Shown here: positions 6,662 to 11,607 of the stretch, one piece after another | Layout: each line of letters starts with the position of its first letter | Position numbering within the stretch: the first letter of the stretch is position 1 | Origin: Thalassospira sp. UBA1131 | GTDB lineage: Bacteria; Pseudomonadota; Alphaproteobacteria; Rhodospirillales; Thalassospiraceae | Assembly: GCF_002311515.1 (NCBI RefSeq) | Contig: NZ_DCAO01000033.1 | Coordinates: 41,546-53,152, forward strand | Length of the DNA: 11,607 nt | Direction: 5' to 3' | The notes under the pieces: generated by a model | The model's input: only the letters and a program-made list of their open reading frames with translations | What the model was told of the DNA's origin: nothing | The model's database searches: none | Position numbers and translations under genes: made by a program

Positions 6662-7432
6662 TCAGGTGATGTTAAAGCGCGCCAGTGCCTCTGCCAGATC
6701 CTCGCCAAAGGCATTGCCCTTGCGGATGATCGCGGTCCGGCACGGCAGATCCTGAAGCGACGGATGGTTCGGCGCATCCGAGGTCAGAACTGCGGTCGGA
6801 ATGCCGCGCGTTTTCGGCATCGCCTGCAGGGCATTGGCCAGATCGACACCGGTCAGTTCATCAATGGTCTTGGCGACAATGATGAAATCCGGACGGGTGC
6901 GCACGGCAAGTTCGATCGCCTCGAACGATGTCTGGGTGACGGAACTGCGATAACCACAAGCGGCCAATTCGCGTTCCAGAATGGTTGCCAGGGAGCGTTG
7001 CGGAATGACCAGCAAGGCTTCGACATTGGCCTGCTTCAGCCAAGCCGGATCAATATCAGGGGTCCGTTTGGACGGCAGTTCGCGCACGAATTCGGCGGTG
7101 TCGGTCCCGCCAGCCGTCATGTCACCGTCAAGCAGGGACTGAATTTTGTCGACAAAGGCCTGGATGTCTTCAATCGCGCCTTCGTTCAGTTCCTTGCAGG
7201 TCGTGACGTAATCGGCAAGACGATGGCTGGTCAGGTTGATCAGCGGCGCTGATACTGACTTGCCCTTGTATCGCAGATTGAATATTTCGCGCTGGATGGC
7301 GGTCAGATGGGCGGGATCTTTTTTGCCGCGTGCGTTTTGCAGATGAACGTCAATCGAATTGATGATGTCATGTGCTTCGTCGCGAAAATCCGCCAGCATT
7401 TGATCGTCGAGATCAACAACATTGTTATTCAT
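6662..7432 (-). CDS. Degenerate HPt domain fused to degenerate receiver domain; unknown function
   Basis: A 256-residue cytoplasmic protein that I read as two signalling domains. Residues 8-103 are helical and fit a histidine phosphotransfer domain: NLRYKGKSVSAPL aligns with the usual HTLKG motif, with Lys56 and Gly57 kept, but Leu53 is where the phosphorylated His should be. Residues 136-255 fit a receiver fold with strands EALLVI, DFIIVA, TAVLTS and TAIIRK. The acidic pair is replaced by Pro144-Gln145 and the phospho-acceptor Asp by Ala187, while Thr217/Ser218 and Lys238 remain. Neither domain should be phosphorylated in the normal way, so it may act as a scaffold or binding partner. The ATG at 7432 fits the domain start, but its ribosome site is weak (GGGTAA); the in-frame ATG at 7471 would add 13 residues. 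No kinase gene is nearby. The domain reading is mine and needs a structural check. Confidence 0.72.
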   Translation of the reverse strand: MNNNVVDLDDQMLADFRDEAHDIINSIDVHLQNARGKKDPAHLTAIQREIFNLRYKGKSVSAPLINLTSHRLADYVTTCKELNEGAIEDIQAFVDKIQSLLDGDMTAGGTDTAEFVRELPSKRTPDIDPAWLKQANVEALLVIPQRSLATILERELAACGYRSSVTQTSFEAIELAVRTRPDFIIVAKTIDELTGVDLANALQAMPKTRGIPTAVLTSDAPNHPSLQDLPCRTAIIRKGNAFGEDLAEALARFNIT

Positions 7433-7448
7433 TTGATTACCCGCTTTG

Positions 7449-7497
7449 CCGGCATGCCGGTGAGTTTTCATCGAACAGGTGAGAATTAGACCTCACC
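7449..7497. promoter_or_regulatory. Palindrome cluster in the leader of the HPt-receiver-like gene
   Basis: CCGGCATGCCGG at 7449-7460 is a perfect 12-base palindrome 17 bases before the chosen ATG. GGTGAG occurs at 7459-7464 and again at 7478-7483, and its complement CTCACC at 7492-7497, so the last two form a six-pair hairpin. These may be operator half-sites or leader hairpins. If the gene instead starts at 7471, the first palindrome would be coding. Confidence 0.3.
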
Positions 7498-7601
7498 CAT
7501 CACTCCCATATCCGAATTGTTAGCTCGACAAACAAGGGATGGCAACAAAATCAGCAAAACGCAATACGGCCAGCCGTCTGAAAGAAAACGATTTTACCGC
7601 C

Positions 7602-7638
7602 AAAAAAACAAAGGCCCGGCAACTGATCGCCGGGCCTT
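7602..7638 (-). terminator. Strong rho-independent terminator after bcp
   Basis: On the minus strand AAGGCCCGGC (7638-7629) and GCCGGGCCTT (7620-7611) form ten perfect pairs around an eight-base loop, followed by TGTTTTTTT. It starts 21 bases past the bcp stop codon and ends the glnE-bcp transcription unit. Confidence 0.95.
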
Positions 7639-7658
7639 GATACGAGAAAAATCTGAAT

Positions 7659-8123
7659 TCAAAGGGCTTTGACGGCCTCAAGAACCTCGGCAACGTGGCC
7701 TTTGACCTTTACCTTGCGCCAGGCATTGCGAATGACGCCGTTGCCATCAATGACAAAGGTCGACCGCTCGATGCCCATGAATTTTTTGCCATACATGCTT
7801 TTCTCTTTCCAGACACCGTAATCCTCGCAAGTGGTGCCGTTCTCGTCGGATGCGAGAATGAAGTTCAGATCATGCTTGGCCTTGAATTTGTCGTGTCGGT
7901 CCGCACTGTCCTTGGAAATGCCGATGATCTGTGCATTCACAGCGCTGAAATCAGGTTCGGCATCGCGGAATTCGCAGGACTCGGTCGTGCAACCCGGCGT
8001 CATGTCCTTGGGATAGAAATAGATCACCACCGGTTTGCCTGCCAGATCCGACAGTTTCACGCTGCCATTGCCATCGGTTGGCAGTTCGAAATCCGGGGCC
8101 TTGTCACCAACATCAACTGTCAT
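7659..8123 (-). CDS. bcp: Thiol peroxidase of the Bcp/PrxQ family
   Basis: A 154-residue cytoplasmic peroxiredoxin that reduces hydrogen peroxide and organic hydroperoxides, normally recycled by thioredoxin. The peroxidatic Cys45 lies in YPKDMTPGCT, and the resolving Cys50 five residues later (GCTTESC) makes it an atypical two-cysteine enzyme, as in E. coli Bcp, where both cysteines have the same numbers. Arg120 (IERSTFVID) completes the active site. The length is standard. The ATG at 8123 has AAAGGA six bases upstream. It lies 89 bases after glnE on the same strand, with its own promoter-like sequence in the gap and a strong terminator behind. Regulation by peroxide is plausible, but no OxyR site was recognised. 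Confidence 0.96.
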   Translation of the reverse strand: MTVDVGDKAPDFELPTDGNGSVKLSDLAGKPVVIYFYPKDMTPGCTTESCEFRDAEPDFSAVNAQIIGISKDSADRHDKFKAKHDLNFILASDENGTTCEDYGVWKEKSMYGKKFMGIERSTFVIDGNGVIRNAWRKVKVKGHVAEVLEAVKAL

Positions 8124-8173
8124 GGTCTATCCTTTAATCTTTTGGGACCGCATAGCGGCATGTTGCAACCGTG

Positions 8174-8201
8174 AAAATACAAAGCCTTATAAGGATGGCA
8201 A
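8174..8201 (-). promoter_or_regulatory. Candidate bcp promoter with a palindrome in its spacer
   Basis: On the minus strand TTGCCA (8201-8196, 5/6 to TTGACA) is followed after 16 bases by TATTTT (8179-8174, 4/6 to TATAAT). The spacer contains the perfect 10-base palindrome CCTTATAAGG (8185-8194). The start site would be about 45 bases before the bcp ATG, so bcp could be expressed without glnE. A symmetric site between -35 and -10 is where a repressor or MerR-type activator would bind. Confidence 0.45.
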
Positions 8202-8212
8202 GGTTTGTTGGA

Positions 8213-11188
8213 TCATTGCGGTGCATCTGTTGGTGCAATCTTTTCCGCGGGGGCTGCAACCACGCGATCATAGATCTCCTTGATGCGGGTTGCCGTCATT
8301 TCCATTTTGTCCTGAAGGCTTGCGAAATCATCACATTTACCGGCATTTGCCAGCATTTTTTGCAAATCCTCGCTGGCTTTTTCAGGATCAAACGGGCCCT
8401 CGGTCGTCAGGCGCAACATCGCCTGCAACGCCAGCCAGAATGATGCGGAATTGGCCAAAAACTCTGCTTCTTCGCCATCAAGGATACCCACCTTCGCCAG
8501 ATTTTTGAAAACCTCGCGGGTTGTCGGTGACAGGACCTCCGGGTGGTCATGGGCATGGCGCAGTTGTAGATATTGCGCAATGAATTCCAGATCGACCAAC
8601 CCGCCACGGCGCATCTTGATTGCCCACGGATGGTTGTCACCTTTGCCGGCCTCCATCCGGTTGCGCATATCATAGACTTCGCGCACCAGTTTGTCCGGAT
8701 CGCGTTGCTTGCACAGCACGTCATTGGTCGTGGCCAATACCTTGTCACACAGCGCCTTGGGGCCATAAACCGCGCGCAATCGCGTCAGCGCCATGTGCTC
8801 CCACGTCCATGCTTCGTTGTTCTGATAGGTCTCGAAACTTTTGAAATGCGTCGCAAGCGGGCCCTTGGATCCGCTGGGGCGCAGGCGAAGGTCGGTTTCA
8901 AACAGAACCCCTTCGGCGGTCGGGGCCGACAGGGCGTTGATATAACGCTGGCTCAGTCGGATGAAATAGTGGCCCGGCGACAATGGTTTTTCGCCATCGG
9001 ACTCTTCGGCATCTTCGGGTACCTCATAGATGAACACCATATCAAGGTCGGACCCGGGTGAAAGTTCCTGCCCGCCATGCTTGCCCAGTGCAAACACCGC
9101 AAGTCCGCCATCGGCAAACGAGCCATGTTTGGCGGCAAAATCGTCGGCAATACGCGGGAACAGTGCGCGAATGGCAACATCGGCAACATCGGCCAATGCA
9201 CGGCCTGCTTCATGCGGGGTGTGACGGTTCTGGATGGTTTGCACATCAATTTGGAACTTCTGGTCGTTGGCCCATCGCCGCGCAGCATCAAGCCAGTCTT
9301 CGACCATGTCTTCGCGCGACAGACGGGCATCAAGTTCCGCCAGCATCGCATCCGCATCGGGCAGCTCTTCGTGGAAGCCCGACATCAAGACGTAATCAAG
9401 CACCGCGGCATTACGCCCGATATATTTCGCCATGCGCGGGGCGGTCCCGGCGATTTGGGCCAGTAGCTCAAGCAATTGCGGATGGGCGGTGAACAGCGAA
9501 AATAACTGCACACCGGCCGGCAGACCTTTGAGGAAGTCGTCAAAGGCACGAAATGCCATGTCCGGGTTTGTTGTTTTCCCAAGTGCTGCCAAAAGGGTCG
9601 GCATCAGTTCGGTCAGGATTTCACGCGCCCGGCGTGATCGGGTTGCCCGGTAACGGCCATGATGCCATCCCCGCACCGTGACCGATACGTTCTCGGCATT
9701 TTCAAAGCCCATCTCGCGCAGATTGACCAGGGTTTCCGGATCGTCTTCGGTACCCGTGAAGACGAGGTTGCCACTGGCACCGGCAAGGGTCGTGTCGTCT
9801 TCAAACAATTCAGCATAATTGTTTTCGACATTGCGCAGATGAAGCAGCAAGTCCGCCTTGAAGGCATCAAGCGTTTCATAGCCAAGGAAGGTCGCCAGTG
9901 CCAATAATCCCTGATCAGTATCGGGCAGGGTTTGGGTTTGCTGATCATTGATCATTTGCAGCCGGTGTTCGACCGTGCGCAGGAAATCATAGGCGGCCAG
10001 CATTTCGTCGCGGACTTGCTCGGAGACCTGACCGAACTTGGTCAGGGTGCGCAACGTGTCGCAGGTCGCCTTGCCGCGGAGCGCAATCTCGCGCCCGCCC
10101 CAAATCAGTTGTTGGGTCTGGGCAAAAAATTCGATCTCGCGGATGCCGCCACGGCCAAGCTTGATATTGTGACCGGGGATATTGATCTTGCTGCCGCCCT
10201 TGTGGGCATTGATCTGGCGCTTGATCGAATGGATGTCCTGAATGGCAATGAAATCAAGATGCTTGCGCCAGACAAAGGGGCGCAGGATTTCAAGGAATTC
10301 ATTGCCTGAAACACGGTCGCCGCCGACAATGCGTGCCTTGATCATGGCCGCACGTTCCCAGTTCTGACCTACAGTTTCATAGTATGTTTCAGCCGCAATC
10401 ATCGAAAGGATTGGTGGCGTTGATGCCGGGTCGGGACGCAGGCGCAAGTCAGTGCGGAAAACATATCCGTCGCCGGTGCGTTCTTCCATGATCCGGGTGA
10501 TGTCGCGCACCATCCGCACCAGATCCTGATGAATGCGATCGGGGTCGATATAGGTCACCACATCCTGATCATAGAGGAAGATCAGGTCGATATCGGATGA
10601 ATAGTTCAGCTCCCCGGCGCCGAGTTTCCCCATGCCAATCGCAAAGATCCCGGATCCCTCAAGCGGATTTTCCGGGTCGGGCAGGTCATATTTACGCAGC
10701 CGCGCCATGGCGGACAGGCAATGTGCCATGCTGAAATCAAGGGTGTATTCGGCCGTTTTACTGATTGCCGATGTGACCTGATCAAGTTTCCAGGCCTTGC
10801 AGATATCGGCAATCGCGATCACCAGTGCCGCGCGGCGTTTGGCGTGACGCACAGTCGCCATGGTGGTTGTCTGATCAAGATCGCGTGCATGTGCACTGAC
10901 TTTCACGGGCTCAAGCGCGTTGGCAAAAGCCTGATCAAGGCCACTGTCAAACACGTCACAGACCGTATCGGGATCGCGCAGGCACAGATTGGTCAGATAG
11001 GGGCTGTTACCAAAAAGCGCCTCAAGAACCGCACGTTTTTGGGGATTGGACGCAATCTCGCCAATTTTGTCTGACAGGCTTTCAAACGCTGGTCGATCCG
11101 CCAGTGTGTTCCAGCGTTCGAGCGCATTGGTGACACGGTCGGCGTCAAAGGCTTTGGGCAGGTCCTGTGAAATCCAGGAAAGAGACAC
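8213..11188 (-). CDS. glnE: Bifunctional glutamine synthetase adenylyltransferase / adenylyl-removing enzyme
   Basis: A 991-residue enzyme that adds AMP to glutamine synthetase when nitrogen is plentiful and removes it when nitrogen is short, under control of PII proteins. It has the usual two nucleotidyltransferase halves. The N-terminal adenylyl-removing half has GMGKLGAGELNYSSDIDL (Asp199, Asp201) and TDLRLRP (Asp247), with RGGIREIEF near 346. The C-terminal adenylyl-transferring half has ALGKHGGQELSPGSDLDM (Asp714, Asp716) and TDLRLRP (Asp766), with RRGGLVDLEF near 860. All six metal-binding Asp are present and the length is normal, so both activities should be intact. The start is taken as the GTG at 11188, with AAGGA nine bases upstream; a TTG at 11236 has no ribosome site. 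bcp follows after 89 bases, and an AsmA-like gene diverges from the upstream side. Confidence 0.97.
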   Translation of the reverse strand: MSLSWISQDLPKAFDADRVTNALERWNTLADRPAFESLSDKIGEIASNPQKRAVLEALFGNSPYLTNLCLRDPDTVCDVFDSGLDQAFANALEPVKVSAHARDLDQTTTMATVRHAKRRAALVIAIADICKAWKLDQVTSAISKTAEYTLDFSMAHCLSAMARLRKYDLPDPENPLEGSGIFAIGMGKLGAGELNYSSDIDLIFLYDQDVVTYIDPDRIHQDLVRMVRDITRIMEERTGDGYVFRTDLRLRPDPASTPPILSMIAAETYYETVGQNWERAAMIKARIVGGDRVSGNEFLEILRPFVWRKHLDFIAIQDIHSIKRQINAHKGGSKINIPGHNIKLGRGGIREIEFFAQTQQLIWGGREIALRGKATCDTLRTLTKFGQVSEQVRDEMLAAYDFLRTVEHRLQMINDQQTQTLPDTDQGLLALATFLGYETLDAFKADLLLHLRNVENNYAELFEDDTTLAGASGNLVFTGTEDDPETLVNLREMGFENAENVSVTVRGWHHGRYRATRSRRAREILTELMPTLLAALGKTTNPDMAFRAFDDFLKGLPAGVQLFSLFTAHPQLLELLAQIAGTAPRMAKYIGRNAAVLDYVLMSGFHEELPDADAMLAELDARLSREDMVEDWLDAARRWANDQKFQIDVQTIQNRHTPHEAGRALADVADVAIRALFPRIADDFAAKHGSFADGGLAVFALGKHGGQELSPGSDLDMVFIYEVPEDAEESDGEKPLSPGHYFIRLSQRYINALSAPTAEGVLFETDLRLRPSGSKGPLATHFKSFETYQNNEAWTWEHMALTRLRAVYGPKALCDKVLATTNDVLCKQRDPDKLVREVYDMRNRMEAGKGDNHPWAIKMRRGGLVDLEFIAQYLQLRHAHDHPEVLSPTTREVFKNLAKVGILDGEEAEFLANSASFWLALQAMLRLTTEGPFDPEKASEDLQKMLANAGKCDDFASLQDKMEMTATRIKEIYDRVVAAPAEKIAPTDAPQ

Positions 11189-11250
11189 TTTTTGCGTTCC
11201 TTGTATTGCGAAATGGTCACAAACCGCGCTATGCAAAGGATTGAGCCTGA

Positions 11251-11267
11251 TTGCATAATCTCTGCAA
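11251..11267. repeat. TTGCA-N7-TGCAA inverted repeat upstream of glnE
   Basis: TTGCA at 11251-11255 and TGCAA at 11263-11267 are separated by seven bases, and another TGCAA lies at 11232-11236. The short arms make chance likely. The position, 63-79 bases before the glnE start, would suit an operator. Confidence 0.2.
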
Positions 11268-11272
11268 GGAGT

Positions 11273-11282
11273 AGGACGTCCT
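11273..11282. promoter_or_regulatory. Ten-base perfect palindrome in the glnE / AsmA-like divergent region
   Basis: AGGACGTCCT is perfectly symmetric and lies about 85 bases before the glnE start and 170 before the divergent gene. A shared site for a dimeric regulator is possible. I recognise no specific family, and no convincing -35/-10 pair for glnE was found near it. Confidence 0.3.
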
Positions 11283-11342
11283 GATCAATAGGATGACTTA
11301 TATGTTTCTAGCTTTTCTGTGATCGGACAAAAAGGGGTATAG

Positions 11343-11414
11343 ATCAATAACTGTCTGGTATTTTAGGATCCAATGATCCATCGACAACCTTGCCAGACAA
11401 GAGAAGTTATTGAT
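11343..11414. repeat. Long interrupted inverted repeat upstream of the AsmA-like gene
   Basis: ATCAATAACTGTCTGG (11343-11358) pairs with CCAGAC (11393-11398) and AGTTATTGAT (11405-11414), giving 16 perfect pairs with a six-base bulge (AAGAGA) on the right arm. Inside lies a second hairpin, GGATC-CAAT-GATCC (11366-11379). It ends 38 bases before the GTG at 11453. As RNA it would be a structured leader. A -35-like TTGCCA (11390-11395) overlapping the right arm would instead make it a promoter/operator element. There is no T tract, so it does not look like a terminator. Confidence 0.55.
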
Positions 11415-11452
11415 ATCGCTACATATGACATCGGGAACACAAGGTAAAATGA

Positions 11453-11607
11453 GTGCGCCACGTTAAGACCTTTGCCGGATGGCTGGCGCTGACTTTATCA
11501 GCCATCGTCCTGTTTGTCGGCGTATTTGCAGCAGTCACGATCTGGCGGCTGTCCCAGGAACCTGTGTCCCTGCATCGTCTGACCCCGTATCTGGTTGATC
11601 ATCTCAA
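11453..11607 (+). CDS. N-terminus of a membrane-anchored AsmA/DUF3971-like protein (cut by window edge)
   Basis: Only 51 codons are visible. The GTG at 11453 directly follows an in-frame TGA (11450-11452) and has AAGGT seven bases upstream, so the start is well fixed; the ATG at 11449 is in another frame and stops after five codons. A short basic start (MRHVKT) leads into one hydrophobic helix at about 7-31, then WRLSQEPVSLHRLTPYLVDH. The pattern of a single inner-membrane anchor followed by a P-V-S-L...L-T-P-Y stretch is that of large AsmA-superfamily proteins with a DUF3971 domain (YhdP-like), which are linked to lipid transport between the membranes. The assignment rests on this short stretch only. 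It diverges from glnE. Confidence 0.6.
   Translation, partial: MRHVKTFAGWLALTLSAIVLFVGVFAAVTIWRLSQEPVSLHRLTPYLVDHL

Noticed and set aside
6647..7252. Plus-strand open frame of 201 codons opposite the HPt-receiver-like gene
   Set aside because: The minus-strand reading gives coherent helical and receiver-like domains, a terminator and better context. The plus-strand product is low in complexity with no family features.
11338..11343. TATAGA as a -10 element for the AsmA-like gene
   Set aside because: No -35-like sequence lies 16-18 bases upstream, and a start there would fall inside the left arm of the inverted repeat.
1..11607. Mobile elements, CRISPR arrays, toxin-antitoxin pairs or defence genes
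   Set aside because: Every large coding region is accounted for by a core metabolic, repair or signalling gene. No tandem spaced repeats, transposase motifs or integrase were seen on either strand.

Overview
The window reads as chromosomal DNA of a Gram-negative, motile alphaproteobacterium. Its moderate-to-high GC, gene set (dCache-type chemoreceptor, Ada-AlkA fusion, GlnE, DUF455 protein, an AsmA/DUF3971-like membrane protein start) and protein sequence style suggest Rhodospirillales, perhaps Thalassospira. That placement is inference from protein style, not a database match. There are eight complete genes and one gene cut by the right edge. I see no tRNA, rRNA, insertion sequence, integrase or CRISPR array, and no intergenic gap exceeds 300 bases.

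Left part (1-4510): a methyl-accepting chemotaxis protein on the minus strand is divergent from a two-gene plus-strand operon for DNA alkylation repair. The first operon gene fuses the Ada methyl-phosphotriester sensor and AraC-type DNA-binding domain to an AlkA 3-methyladenine glycosylase. The second, two bases downstream, is an Ogt-type O6-methylguanine-DNA methyltransferase. Together they rebuild the E. coli Ada/AlkA response with the domains dealt out differently. A hairpin terminator with A and T tracts on its two sides closes this operon and the convergent alcohol dehydrogenase.

Middle part (4534-7658), all on the minus strand: a zinc-dependent NAD alcohol dehydrogenase, a DUF455 ferritin-like diiron protein, and a 256-residue protein that looks like an HPt domain joined to a receiver domain, both lacking their phosphorylation residues. 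Each seems to be its own transcription unit, and several intergenic palindromes are candidate operators.

Right part (7602-11607): glnE, the bifunctional glutamine synthetase adenylyltransferase/deadenylylase, is followed by bcp, a thiol peroxidase. Bcp has a plausible promoter of its own and a strong terminator. Divergent from glnE, the N-terminus of a single-pass membrane protein of probable AsmA/DUF3971 type runs off the edge. The 264-base region between them holds a 10-base palindrome and a long interrupted inverted repeat.

Most of this is ordinary core genome, and I found no clear new multi-gene system. The most unusual items are the apparently phospho-dead HPt-receiver protein (6662-7432), the hairpin abutting the start codon of the Ada-AlkA gene (2435-2458), and the large inverted repeat upstream of the AsmA-like gene (11343-11414).
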